DNA of 64,000 nt from Hydrogenophaga sp. (GTDB lineage Bacteria; Pseudomonadota; Gammaproteobacteria; Burkholderiales; Burkholderiaceae_C), in contig NZ_JAHCKK010000009.1 of NCBI RefSeq assembly GCF_026125825.1, positions 22,272 to 86,271 of the forward strand. Reading direction: 5' to 3'. The stretch's first letter is position 1, and each line of letters opens with the position of its first letter. Under the pieces are notes generated by a model. It had not been told where the DNA came from. It saw only the letters and a program-made list of their open reading frames with translations, and ran no database searches. A program made the translations under genes and the position numbers. Shown piece after piece: positions 38,329-47,253 of this stretch.

Positions 38329-38874
38329 ATGAGCCAGCGCGCGACCCTCGTCGTTGATCTGCAGAACGAATACCTCGCCAGCGGCAAGCTGCCGCTGGTC
38401 GGCCTGGATGCGGCCCTGGCCCAGGCCGCCCGTGTGATCGCGGCTGAGCGCGACCAAGGCGGGTTGCTCATCCACGTGCGCCATGAGGCGGCGCAGCCCG
38501 GCGCGCCGGTGTTCACGCCCGGCACCGAGGGCGTGCAGATCATCCCGGCCGTGGCGCCCCTGGGGGATGAGCCGGTGGTCGTCAAGCACTTCCCCAACGC
38601 TTTTCGCGGCACGCGGCTGCAGGCGCTGCTGCAGGCGCAGGGCGTCTCGGAGGTGGTGGTCATCGGCGCGATGAGCCACATGTGCATCGAGGCGACCAGC
38701 CGCGCCGCGGCCGACCTGGGCTACACCGTGACCGTGGCGCACGACGCCTGCGCCACGATGGACCTGGCATTCGACGGCACCACCGTGCCGGCCGCCCAGG
38801 TGCATGCGGCGTCCATGGCGGCGCTGGCCTTTGGCTACGCCACGGTCACGACCACGGAGCAGCTGCTCGCCTGA
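38329..38874 (+). CDS. Isochorismatase-like cysteine hydrolase
   Basis: A 181-residue member of the cysteine hydrolase (isochorismatase/nicotinamidase) superfamily. The catalytic triad is visible: Asp in VVDLQNEYLASG near residue 10, Lys in VVVKHFPNAFRGT near residue 86 and Cys in GAMSHMCIEATSRAA near residue 121. A cis-peptide region VVVIGAMS precedes the Cys. The family hydrolyses amides or vinyl ethers. The substrate is unknown. It is transcribed away from the GlxA-type regulator with about 150 bp between. Confidence 0.88.
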   Translation: MSQRATLVVDLQNEYLASGKLPLVGLDAALAQAARVIAAERDQGGLLIHVRHEAAQPGAPVFTPGTEGVQIIPAVAPLGDEPVVVKHFPNAFRGTRLQALLQAQGVSEVVVIGAMSHMCIEATSRAAADLGYTVTVAHDACATMDLAFDGTTVPAAQVHAASMAALAFGYATVTTTEQLLA

Positions 38875-38889
38875 GGGCTTCGCAGCGCG

Positions 38890-39816
38890 CTAGTTTCTTT
38901 GCGCGACGGGCCTGCTCGGCGGGCTGGGCCTGCGCGATGGCAGCGGCCTCTGCCCGAGCGCGCGGGTGCCGGCACCGTCAAAGCGGAAGAAGTCGGCGAT
39001 GGCCTGCGCGCTGGTGTCGGTGGGATGGCCTTGCCCGTGCCCCCAGTAGTCGCCGTGCCCGGCCCCCGGGATGTGGTCGCGATCGACCTTGCCAGGGGTG
39101 AGCGGGATGTCGCCCGCATGACCGACGGCCGCCGGGAAGAAGCCCTCGTCGCCCCGGGCCAGGGTCTGGCCTGCGGGAAAGGCGGCGGCCAGGACGGTGT
39201 CGTTCGGCGAGAAGAGCACGCGCAACTGGTCGACGCCGGCCAGGGTGTGGAACAACGCACCGCCCGGACACAGCTTGAAGGTCGGCACGGCCGCCGCCAT
39301 GAGGCAGACTTTGCCGACCTTGGGGCCGCCGTGGCGCGCGAGCTCGCTGATCACCTCCAGCGCCACCCGGCACCCGAGCGAGTGGGCCAGCAGGTGCACC
39401 GTCAGCAGGCCGGTGCGCGAGCGCAGGTAGTTCGCGATCTTGGGCGCCACGTCTTTGGCCACCGACACGGCGTCGGCGTAGAAGAGGAAATCGAGCTTGT
39501 CCACCAGGCCCGGCCAGCGCGCATCGCCCGGCCAGAACACATCGCCCAGCCGCTCCTCGACGAGTGCCTCCCAGAGCCCGCTGGCGATCAGGCCGGCCTG
39601 CCGCTTGCGCAGCCCCCTGTAGGCGCCCTCGGCTTCCCGCAGGTGGTTGTTGTAGCCATGGATGAGGACCAGGAGCTCGCGCTGGACAATGGGCTGGTTC
39701 CCCTTCCAGCCCTCGCGCGCGGCATCCAGCGGCGCGCCACCTTCGGGCGCTTGGCGCAGCTGGATCCGCAGCACCGGGTCGTAGCCCGGCACGGGCTGGG
39801 GATCGAACCTAGCCAC
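38890..39816 (-). CDS. Alpha/beta hydrolase (DUF900-like)
   Basis: A 308-residue soluble hydrolase. It has the oxyanion loop VLIHGYNNHLREAEGAY near residue 50 and the nucleophile elbow LLAHSLGCRVALE near residue 145. A later Asp in SPNDTVLA and a His (DHIPGAGHGDYWGHGQGH) complete a possible Ser-Asp-His triad. The C-terminal tail is Pro/Arg-rich. It starts at GTG 39816 inside the last codons of the upstream membrane-protein gene, so the two are coupled. The pattern suggests a lipase/esterase working with the membrane partner; the substrate is unknown. Confidence 0.78.
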   Translation of the reverse strand: MARFDPQPVPGYDPVLRIQLRQAPEGGAPLDAAREGWKGNQPIVQRELLVLIHGYNNHLREAEGAYRGLRKRQAGLIASGLWEALVEERLGDVFWPGDARWPGLVDKLDFLFYADAVSVAKDVAPKIANYLRSRTGLLTVHLLAHSLGCRVALEVISELARHGGPKVGKVCLMAAAVPTFKLCPGGALFHTLAGVDQLRVLFSPNDTVLAAAFPAGQTLARGDEGFFPAAVGHAGDIPLTPGKVDRDHIPGAGHGDYWGHGQGHPTDTSAQAIADFFRFDGAGTRALGQRPLPSRRPSPPSRPVAQRN

Positions 39817-40726
39817 CGGATTTCACCTTGGCCAGCGCGTCGACGAGGTCTTTGGCGATCGGCGCCAGGAGGCCCCCGGCCAGCGAGAACACCACCATGG
39901 TGGCGAGGCGAAACGGCGTGAGGTCCTGCGCGGCCACCCCCACCTGCACCGCCTGGATGAGCTGCGCCAGCAGCAGCAGGGCGGCACCGATGCCCCAGGC
40001 CCAGAGCTGGTTCCATTCCCGCCAGCGGTACGACGTGATGGTCTGGAAGCTGTCGAGCTGGCGCCGCATCAGAAGGCGGATGCGCGCGTAGACCTCGGCG
40101 AGGTCCTGGCGCTGCACCTCCCCGTCCATGCCCAGCGTCGACCCGGCGGCCATGGCCTCCAGCCAGCGCGAGACGTCGTCGCGCGCACAGCCTCGGGTGA
40201 GGAACTGGAACCAATGGCCGTAGCGCGTGGGGTTGTTGAGCGCCGCATCGGCCGCTTCCTGAATCTGGGCCATCATCTTCGCGAGCTCCAGCTCAAAAAG
40301 CGCGAAGCTCACGTTGCGGTGGAAGAGGCCTTGCTTGCCGAAGTCGAGCAGGCTGCGCTCATCGGGCCACACGCCCGTGGTGAGGTGCAGCAGCTCGGCG
40401 TAGGCCTTGGCGCTGTCGTAGGGGCCGGGGAGCACCTGCACGTCGGTGTGGGCCAGGGCGCGCGCGTTGGGGCTCACCGCGTAGTGCCCGCCGGGGCGAG
40501 GGGGAGCGCCCGGCTTGTCCTGCGCCGCCCAGTCGCCTGCCGCGCCTTCGCCGAGCCAGCGCACCAGGGCCCGGCGCTGGAACTTGGCCAGGGTGTCGAA
40601 GAGTTTCTTGTACGCCTCGATCAGCCCCACGGTCAGCGCGCCCAGCGCGGCCAGGGTGATGGCGTATTTGAGGATGAAGTTGGCGATGGACTCGAAAGTC
40701 GCCTGCACCGCGAGAGGATCTGCCAT
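39809..40726 (-). CDS. Hypothetical membrane protein paired with hydrolase
   Basis: A 305-residue protein. One N-terminal transmembrane helix (ILKYAITLAALGALTVGLIEA, about 18-38) is followed by a soluble middle of about 200 residues with a Cys at FLTRGCARDD. Two C-terminal helices (LWAWGIGAALLLLAQLIQAV and LATMVVFSLAGGLLAPI) and a Lys-rich end follow. AGGAGG lies at good distance before ATG 40726. It is translationally coupled to the alpha/beta hydrolase gene. I recognise no family. Topology resembles a membrane scaffold that tethers a soluble enzyme. Confidence 0.7.
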   Translation of the reverse strand: MADPLAVQATFESIANFILKYAITLAALGALTVGLIEAYKKLFDTLAKFQRRALVRWLGEGAAGDWAAQDKPGAPPRPGGHYAVSPNARALAHTDVQVLPGPYDSAKAYAELLHLTTGVWPDERSLLDFGKQGLFHRNVSFALFELELAKMMAQIQEAADAALNNPTRYGHWFQFLTRGCARDDVSRWLEAMAAGSTLGMDGEVQRQDLAEVYARIRLLMRRQLDSFQTITSYRWREWNQLWAWGIGAALLLLAQLIQAVQVGVAAQDLTPFRLATMVVFSLAGGLLAPIAKDLVDALAKVKSGG

Positions 40727-40926
40727 GGTGTGCCCTCCTGAAGAGCTGTTCCAGGTGCCATGGCTTGGGTTGAGGCGCAAGGCGATGCCTCCGGGCCGGT
40801 GAGCCAGCCTCGTCCGGGTGTCGATGCTGCTGGGCTTGTACACCCATTCAGGGCCGGCCGCATCCCCTGTTTGGGGGAAGGTGTCGCGGGGCCGGACGCG
40901 GCCCGGCGAGCGGCGGCGGCGCGCCC

Positions 40927-42621
40927 TTACCGCTGGCCCAGCGCGTGCATCACCGCCCGCCAGGCAAACACCAGGGCCGGCCCCAGCGTCACGCCCGGGC
41001 CCGGGTAGCGCCCGCGCATGATGGACGCCATGTCGGCCCCGCCCGCGTACAGCCCCTGGATCGGCTGGCCGTCGCCGCCGAGCACGCGCGCATTCGCATC
41101 GGTGCTCAGGCCCACGCTGGTGCCGGCGTCGCCCGGCCACACCGTCACCGCATAGAACGGCGCCGCCGCGATGGGGCCGACGCAGGGGTTGGGCGTGTGC
41201 TCGGGGTCGCCGTTGAAGCGGTTGAGTTCGCTGCTGCCTTTGCCAAAGTCCAGGTCCACCCCGGTGTGCGCAAAGCCGTTGTGGCGCGAGACGGTGACGC
41301 GCAGGCCCGCCGGGTCGATGCCGAGCTGGGCCGCGAGCGCGCCCAGCGTGGGCGCGCGGTGCAGGTACCCGGCGCGCAGATACGGCCCCAGCCGCCACGC
41401 GCCCGGGCGCACCAGGCCCAGGCCATAGCGGTGCAGGAAGCGGGCGTCGCAGATCAGGTGCGCGGGCACGGCGGGCCGGGGCGAGGCGTTGAGCATCGCG
41501 AGCACGAAGTCGTGGTACGAGTCGCCTTCGTTGACGAAGCGCCGCCCGCTGGCGTCCACCGCGATGAGGCCGGGCTTGGCGCGGTCCAGCGCGAAGTGCG
41601 GGAAGCGCTGCACCTCGCCGCTGGCCTGGCGCAGCACCGACACCGGCACCCAGAAGGCCGGTGTGCGGTGAGCGCTCTCGTCGATGGCCGCGCCCACGCT
41701 TTGCGCCAGGCGCAGCCCATCGCCGGTGTTGCCTTCGAACAGGAGCGAGTGCGTCTGCGCGGCCGCGGGCAGCAGGCGCTGGCGCCATTCGGGCGCATGG
41801 CCAAAGCCGCCGCAGGCCAGCACCACGCCCAGGCGCGCGCGCACGCGCCAGTCGCCGCGGCCGGCCTGGGTGAGCGTGGCACCGGTGACCCGGCCGCCTT
41901 CCTGGTGCAGCTCGCGCACGGTCACGCCCATGAGCGGGTCCACGCCGCGCTGGCGCAGGCTCAGCAGCAGGCGCGCGATGAGCGCGTTGCCCATCACCAG
42001 GCGCGTGCCGCGCGGGTGGCGCAGGCGGTCGCGCGCGTGGCGCGCCAGCAGGGTGAGCACGTGGCGCAAGGCGGCGCGCGAGGCCAGGGGCCTGAGCAGC
42101 GGCGCGATGTCGTCCTTGCTGACGGACATGCCGCCGAGCACCATCATGTGGCTCATGGGCGGGCGCACGCGCGCGAAGTCGGGCCCGAGTTCGCGCCCGT
42201 CGAAGGGGCGCGCCACCAGGGCCCGCCCGCCGATGGCCGCACCGGCGTGCTGGTCGTGGTAGTCGGGGTGGCGCGCGGCGGGCACGAAGCTCACGCAGGT
42301 GTGTTCGGCCAGGTACTCCAGCACGCGCGGGCCGGTGGCGAGGAAGGCGTCGCGCAGGTCGGCGCCGCTGTCGGTGTCGATCTCGGCGGCCAGGTAGTGG
42401 TGCGCGCGCACCACCGGGTCGGCCAGGCCGGCGCGCTCGCTCTGGCGGCTGCCCGGTATCCACACGGTGCCGGCCGAGGTGGCGGCGGTGCCGCCGAGTT
42501 GCGAGGTTTTCTCGCAGACGAGCACGCTCAGGCCTTCGATGGCGGCCACCAGCGCGGCCGTGAGGCCGGCCACGCCGCCGCCGATGACGAGCAGGTCGAC
42601 GTCCTGGACTTCAGTGCGCAT
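40927..42621 (-). CDS. FAD-dependent oxidoreductase (3-ketosteroid dehydrogenase / fumarate reductase-like)
   Basis: A 564-residue flavoprotein. It has the Rossmann motif VDLLVIGGGVAGLTAALVAA, LGGTAATSAGTVWIPG, VVLACGGFGHAPEWRQRLLP, an RFVNEGDSYHDFVLAM segment, NGFAHTGVDLDFGKG and a C-terminal GLYAGGADMASIMRGRYPGPG. This set is shared by delta-1/delta-4 3-ketosteroid dehydrogenases and soluble fumarate reductase-like enzymes. It is the last gene of a long leftward run and overlaps the amidase gene by 11 bp. A dehydrogenation or reduction step in an unassigned pathway is likely. Confidence 0.85.
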   Translation of the reverse strand: MRTEVQDVDLLVIGGGVAGLTAALVAAIEGLSVLVCEKTSQLGGTAATSAGTVWIPGSRQSERAGLADPVVRAHHYLAAEIDTDSGADLRDAFLATGPRVLEYLAEHTCVSFVPAARHPDYHDQHAGAAIGGRALVARPFDGRELGPDFARVRPPMSHMMVLGGMSVSKDDIAPLLRPLASRAALRHVLTLLARHARDRLRHPRGTRLVMGNALIARLLLSLRQRGVDPLMGVTVRELHQEGGRVTGATLTQAGRGDWRVRARLGVVLACGGFGHAPEWRQRLLPAAAQTHSLLFEGNTGDGLRLAQSVGAAIDESAHRTPAFWVPVSVLRQASGEVQRFPHFALDRAKPGLIAVDASGRRFVNEGDSYHDFVLAMLNASPRPAVPAHLICDARFLHRYGLGLVRPGAWRLGPYLRAGYLHRAPTLGALAAQLGIDPAGLRVTVSRHNGFAHTGVDLDFGKGSSELNRFNGDPEHTPNPCVGPIAAAPFYAVTVWPGDAGTSVGLSTDANARVLGGDGQPIQGLYAGGADMASIMRGRYPGPGVTLGPALVFAWRAVMHALGQR

Positions 42622-44050
42622 GCGGCAGGCCACTCACCGGTGGGCGCCGGTGGAACCAGGGCCGCGCGGCTTCGAGTTGCGCGCACAGGCGCAGCAGCAG
42701 GCCCTCGTCGCCGTAGCGCGCGGCGAACTGGCAGCCGATGGGCACGCCCTCGTCGGTCCAGTGCAGCGGCACCGAGGCCGCCGGCTGGCCGGTGACGTTG
42801 AAGGGGTAGGTGAAGGGCAGGTAGGCGGCGAGCTTGCCCATCCAGTCGTGCACGTCGCCTGAGCGGATGTCGAAGTGGCCGATCGGCCGGGGCGTCTGCG
42901 CCAGCGTGGGGGTGAGCCACACGTCGAAGCGCTCGAAGAAGCCCGCGATGCGGCGCGACTGCCGCTGCAGCGCCTGCAGGTTGAGGATGTACTCGGCGGC
43001 GCTGGGCACGCGGCCGAGTTCGGCGAGCGCGTAGGTCAGGGGCTCGACGAGCTCGCGATCGGGCAGGGGGCCGCCGGTGGCGCGCGCGATGTTGGCCATG
43101 GTGTGGGTGGCGAACACCATCTCGAAGCCGCGTTCCACGGCCTGCGCATCGAAGTCGGGCGAGGCCTCTTCCACGTGGTGGCCGAGCTGCTCGCACAGGC
43201 GCGCGGCGTCTTCCACCGCCGCGACGCAGGCCGGGTCCACCGGCACGCCGGTGGGCGCGGTCTTCGCCATGGCGATGCGCAGCCGACCGGGCGCGCGGCC
43301 CACTTCGTCGAGGAAGGGCCGCTCGGGCGGCGCGGCGCTGTAGGGGTCGCCGGGCATGGGGCCGGCGATGGCGTCGAGCAGGGCCGCGCTGTCGCGCACG
43401 CTGCGGCTCACCACGTGCTGGTGGGCCAGCCCGTTGAGGCCCTCGCTGCCTTCGGGCCCGGCGGTGACGCGCGCGCGCGTGGGCTTCAAGCCGAAGAGGC
43501 CGCAGCACGAGGCCGGGATGCGGATGGAGCCGCCGCCATCGGTGGCGTGGGCCAGCGGCACCATGCCCGAGGCCACGGCCGCCGCCGCGCCGCCGCTGGA
43601 GCCGCCGGGCGAGAGCTCGGTGTTCCATGGGTTGCGCGTGACGCCGTACAGCAGCGACTCGGTGATGGGCGAGAGCCCGAACTCGGGCGAGTTGGTCTTG
43701 CCCGCGATCACCAGCCCCGCGCGGCGCAGGCGCGCGACGATCTCGCTGTCGGCCGCCGCCATGTGGTGCGCGTACAGGCGCGAGGAGGCGGTGGTGGCCG
43801 CGCCCGCCACCGAGGCCACGAGTTCCTTCACCAGAAACGGCACGCCCTGGAACGGCCCGGCCGGCAGGCCGCGCGCGATCTCGGCGCGCGCCGCGTCGTA
43901 CAGCGGCGTGACCACGGCGTTGAGCGCCGGGTTGTGCGCGGCGATGCGCGCGAGCGCGGCCTCCAGCAGCTCCTGCGGCGTCACCTCGCCTTGCCGCACG
44001 AGTTGCGCCAGGGCCAGGCCGTCGTGGCTTTCGTAGTCGATGAGGCTCAT
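42611..44050 (-). CDS. Amidase signature (AS) family enzyme
   Basis: A 479-residue amidase of the amidase-signature family. The catalytic Lys is in VPFLVKELVASVAG near residue 75, the cis-Ser in NTELSPGGSSGGAAAAVASG near residue 150 and the nucleophile Ser in THE-type ATDGGGSIRIPASCCG near 175. These give an intact Ser-cisSer-Lys triad. The family hydrolyses amides to acids and ammonia. It overlaps the downstream FAD gene by 11 bp and the upstream enolase-superfamily gene by 4 bp, so translational coupling is clear. The substrate is unknown; the ABC transporter of the same run may import it. Confidence 0.92.
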   Translation of the reverse strand: MSLIDYESHDGLALAQLVRQGEVTPQELLEAALARIAAHNPALNAVVTPLYDAARAEIARGLPAGPFQGVPFLVKELVASVAGAATTASSRLYAHHMAAADSEIVARLRRAGLVIAGKTNSPEFGLSPITESLLYGVTRNPWNTELSPGGSSGGAAAAVASGMVPLAHATDGGGSIRIPASCCGLFGLKPTRARVTAGPEGSEGLNGLAHQHVVSRSVRDSAALLDAIAGPMPGDPYSAAPPERPFLDEVGRAPGRLRIAMAKTAPTGVPVDPACVAAVEDAARLCEQLGHHVEEASPDFDAQAVERGFEMVFATHTMANIARATGGPLPDRELVEPLTYALAELGRVPSAAEYILNLQALQRQSRRIAGFFERFDVWLTPTLAQTPRPIGHFDIRSGDVHDWMGKLAAYLPFTYPFNVTGQPAASVPLHWTDEGVPIGCQFAARYGDEGLLLRLCAQLEAARPWFHRRPPVSGLPHAH

Positions 44051-45504
44051 GGGGTCTCCGGTGCGTGGGGCGGCCAGTCGGCGCGCGGCATGGCGGCGGT
44101 GCCGCCGAGTTCGGGCTCCACGGCGGAGCCAAAGCCCACGCCGGCCAGCGTGCCCAGCGCCAGCTGCCCGCGCTCGATGCGCAGGCGCGCACGGCCGTCC
44201 TGGCGGTGGTAGAGGTCGGGGTGCGCGGCGAGGTAGGCGTCGGCCTCGGCGGCCGGGCGGCCGTTGAAACCGTCGATGAAGTGGTGGGCGTTGCGCTCCA
44301 CGTGGGTGATGCCCAGCAGGCTCACCAGCGCGAGGTCCTGCTGCACGCTGATGCCGGGCTGGGTGGTGAGGTCTTCGGCGGACATGAAGAAGGTCTCGCG
44401 GCCCTCGGCCTGGTTCCACACCCGGCAGCGCGCGAGGTTGAGCACCGATTTGTAGAAGCCCTTGCAGGCCTTGGTGGAGACGCCGGTGTAGCCCAGCGAG
44501 CGCGCGCAGGGGAAGGCGTCGAGGTCGCCGTCGGACTCGTCGATGATCACCGGCTTGTGCCGCGCCAGCGCCGCCACCGGCTGGGCCAGCGCCATCTGCC
44601 GCTTGATGGGTTGCTCGATCAGCAGCGTGGCTTCGCACAGGCGGCGCAGCGCGGGCTCGGCGGCCATGCGCTGCCACAGCGCGGCGATGGCCTCGGCGTT
44701 TTCGTATTGCTCGTTGCCGTCGAGCGTGACCACGTAGGGGTCTGGCAACCGGTCGAGCACGGAGGCGATGCGGCGCAGCCGATCGAGGTCGGCGTCGGCC
44801 TGGCCGGAGACCTTGAGCTTGAAGTGGCGGTTGCCATACACCGCCACCACCTCTTCCAGGGTTTCGGGCAGGCCGTCGTCCACGCGGGTGCCGGCGGCCT
44901 GGTCGAGCGCCACGATGGGGTCGAGCAGGCCCACGGTGTGGCGCACGGCCAGCGTGGTCAGCGGCGTGAGGCCGCGCAGGAAGGGCGCGAGCGCGAAGCC
45001 TTGCAGGTCGGGCGCGATGGGGTGCGCGCGCAGGCCGGGCCGGTTGTGCTGCATCGCCTGCCAGAAGCTCAGGCCTTCGATGCCGCACAGCGCGTCGAGC
45101 ACCGCGCGGTCGATCAGCGCGGGCCCGTAGCTGGTCACCAGGGGGTTCAGGCCGCAGGCGGCGCCGGCGGCCAGCAGCTCGCGGTAGTGGTTGGCGTACA
45201 GGTCAAAGGCGCTGAGCCAGGGCGCCGCGCCGTAGGCGTCGGTGGTGAGTTCCAGCGCCTTGCGCAGCTGGTCGTGGTTCTGGGCGTCGGAGAGCGCGGG
45301 GTTCTTGTCGAACCACTTCGCGCCCAGCGCCTCGGCGGCGTAGCCCATGCCTTCGCGCCCGTCCTCGTGGCGCACGCGCACGCGCACGATGGCCTGGCGG
45401 CCTTCGGTGACGGTGATGACGCCGAAACGAAACGGCAGGCGCAGCCGGTACGGCGACTCGAAACACTCGACGGACAGGACTTTGACGCGGGGGGCGGTGG
45501 GCAT
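44047..45504 (-). CDS. Enolase-superfamily enzyme (mandelate racemase/muconate lactonizing-like)
   Basis: A 485-residue enzyme, longer than most in its superfamily. After a capping domain starting VKVLSVECFESPYRLRLPFR, the barrel shows HFKLKVSG (Lys-x-Lys), metal ligands in TLDGNEQYE, LLIEQPI and VIIDESDGD, and a second catalytic Lys in TGVSTKACKGFYKS. Lys residues on both barrel sides are typical of the muconate-lactonizing subgroup. It would abstract a proton alpha to a carboxylate to racemise, isomerise or eliminate. It ends with a ATGA overlap on the amidase gene. The exact reaction is not assigned. Confidence 0.82.
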   Translation of the reverse strand: MPTAPRVKVLSVECFESPYRLRLPFRFGVITVTEGRQAIVRVRVRHEDGREGMGYAAEALGAKWFDKNPALSDAQNHDQLRKALELTTDAYGAAPWLSAFDLYANHYRELLAAGAACGLNPLVTSYGPALIDRAVLDALCGIEGLSFWQAMQHNRPGLRAHPIAPDLQGFALAPFLRGLTPLTTLAVRHTVGLLDPIVALDQAAGTRVDDGLPETLEEVVAVYGNRHFKLKVSGQADADLDRLRRIASVLDRLPDPYVVTLDGNEQYENAEAIAALWQRMAAEPALRRLCEATLLIEQPIKRQMALAQPVAALARHKPVIIDESDGDLDAFPCARSLGYTGVSTKACKGFYKSVLNLARCRVWNQAEGRETFFMSAEDLTTQPGISVQQDLALVSLLGITHVERNAHHFIDGFNGRPAAEADAYLAAHPDLYHRQDGRARLRIERGQLALGTLAGVGFGSAVEPELGGTAAMPRADWPPHAPETP

Positions 45505-45517
45505 GGCGGTGGTTCCA

Positions 45518-46324
45518 TCAATGCAGGGCCTCCAGCAGGCCCCGCAGGTAACCGATGGCGCGGGCGGCGGCCATGGGGCCATCGGGTTGGTAGTCGAACG
45601 GCTCCACCGCCACCCAGCCGGCGTAAGCGTGCTGGCGCAGTGTGCGAAGGATGTCGGCAAACGGCAGCGCGCCCTGGCCCGGGCCGCGCAGGTTGGGGTC
45701 GTTCACCTGCACGTGGGCGAGCAGGCCCGTGGGCAGCCAGCGCGCGAGCACGGCGGGCACCGGCTCGGCTTCGGCGCGCGCGGCGGCGCAGCAGTCGAGC
45801 ATGGTGCGCAGCGCGGGCTGGCCGATGGCTTGCACGATGGCCGCGGCCTCGGCCACGGTGTGGATGAAGTCGGCCTCGGGCGCGGCCAGGGGCTCGATGC
45901 AGTAGACGACGCCCGCGGCCTGCGCGTGCGCGGCCACGGCGGCGAAGGCCTCGATGCCGCGCTCGCGCGCCGCGGCTTGCTCACCCGCGGGCAGGCGGCG
46001 CTGCGCGGGCGAGCCGTGCACCAGCACCGCGCCACCGAGCTCGGCGCAGAGGTCGATCTGGCGGTGCATCGCCTCCAGGGTGCGGGCGCGCACGGCGGCG
46101 TCGCCCGAGGTGATGGACAGGCCTTCGGGCTGGCGCAACAGCCAATGCAGGCCCGAGACCGCGATGCCCGCGTCCGAGGCCGCGCGGCGCAGCTCGGCGC
46201 TGCGGGCCTCGCCCAGCGTGAAGGGCGCCACCTCCAGCCCGTCGTAGCCCAGGGCGGCCGCCACCTCGCACTGGCGGGCGAACGGCAGCGGCGCCAGCAC
46301 CTCGTTGCACAGGGCGATGCGCAC
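45518..46324 (-). CDS. Sugar phosphate isomerase/epimerase-like TIM-barrel protein
   Basis: A 268-residue AP-endonuclease-2-type TIM barrel (xylose isomerase-like fold). Signposts are LGYDGLEVAPFTLGE near residue 26, AGIAVSGLHWLLRQPEG, CIEPLAAPEADFIHT with the first metal Glu, MLDCCAARAE-type region, LLAHVQVNDPN with His and a late VAVEPFDYQPDG with Glu. The metal ligands for an isomerase/epimerase are in place. GTG 46324 with AAGGAG just upstream is used. It lies 13 bp ahead of the enolase-superfamily gene in the same direction. Confidence 0.82.
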   Translation of the reverse strand: MRIALCNEVLAPLPFARQCEVAAALGYDGLEVAPFTLGEARSAELRRAASDAGIAVSGLHWLLRQPEGLSITSGDAAVRARTLEAMHRQIDLCAELGGAVLVHGSPAQRRLPAGEQAAARERGIEAFAAVAAHAQAAGVVYCIEPLAAPEADFIHTVAEAAAIVQAIGQPALRTMLDCCAAARAEAEPVPAVLARWLPTGLLAHVQVNDPNLRGPGQGALPFADILRTLRQHAYAGWVAVEPFDYQPDGPMAAARAIGYLRGLLEALH

Positions 46325-46361
46325 GGGCGGCTCCTTCAGCCGCGCGCGCGCGGGCGCTGGC

Positions 46362-47210
46362 TCACCACTGCGGGCCGGCCCGCGTCTCGCGCCGGCCGGT
46401 GGCACCGGAGAGCTCGGTGTACAGCTCGAAGGACAGGCGGCCCAGCGCCGGGTCGGCGCGCGTTTCGGCGGTGCGCGGGCGCGCGATGTCCACGGGGCGG
46501 ATGTTGGCCACGCGGCCCGGGCGCGGCGACATGACCACCACGCGGTCGGCCAGGAACACGGCCTCGGGAATCGAGTGCGTGACGAAGACGATGGTCTTGC
46601 GCTGCCCGCCGCTGCTGCTCTCGCCCCAGATGCGCAGGAGCTCGATGTTCATCTCGTCGCGCGTCATGGCGTCCAGCGCGCCGAAGGGCTCGTCCATGAG
46701 CAGGATGGGCGGGTCCAGGATGAGCGCGCGGCACAGCGAGGCGCGCTGCTGCATGCCACCCGAGAGTTCACCGGGCCGCTTGTTGGCGAAGTCGCTCAGG
46801 CCCACCATCTTGAGCAGCGCGAGCGCGCGCTCGCGGTACTGCGCGGGGTTGCCGCCGGAGAGTTCCACCGGCAGCAGCACGTTGTCGAGCACCGAGCGCC
46901 ACTTGAGCAGCAGCGCGGCCTGGAACACCATGCCCACCTTGGGAATGGGCTTGTCCACCGGCACGCCGTCGACCAGGATGCGCCCGCTGGTCACCGGCCG
47001 CAGGCCGGCGATGGCGCGCATCAGCGTGGACTTGCCGCAGCCGCTGGGGCCGACCAGCGCCACGAACTCGCCTTCGCGGATCTGCAGCGAAATGTCGCGC
47101 AGGGCCTCCACCGGGCCGCTCTCGGCCTGGTAGATCATGCCGGCATGGTCCACCTCGATGAGGACGCGGCCCGAGGCCGCGCCATCCGTTTGTTCTGCTG
47201 CTGGGCTCAT
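46362..47210 (-). CDS. ABC transporter ATP-binding protein (nitrate/taurine/aliphatic sulfonate type)
   Basis: A 282-residue ATPase of the NitT/TauT import family. It has Walker A GPSGCGKST near residue 55, Q-loop MVFQAALLLKW, signature ELSGGMQQRASLCRAL, Walker B ILLMDEPFGALDAMT and H-loop VFVTHSIPEAVFLADRV. All motifs are intact. ATG 47210 has AGGAAG upstream; ATG 47228 is an alternative. With the receptor and permease genes just upstream it forms a full importer, likely for a small organic acid or amide used by the enzymes of this run. Confidence 0.92.
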   Translation of the reverse strand: MSPAAEQTDGAASGRVLIEVDHAGMIYQAESGPVEALRDISLQIREGEFVALVGPSGCGKSTLMRAIAGLRPVTSGRILVDGVPVDKPIPKVGMVFQAALLLKWRSVLDNVLLPVELSGGNPAQYRERALALLKMVGLSDFANKRPGELSGGMQQRASLCRALILDPPILLMDEPFGALDAMTRDEMNIELLRIWGESSSGGQRKTIVFVTHSIPEAVFLADRVVVMSPRPGRVANIRPVDIARPRTAETRADPALGRLSFELYTELSGATGRRETRAGPQW

Positions 47211-47253
47211 CACGTGGTCTTCCTGCATGCCTGTTGTCGTGCGCGCTGTGGGC

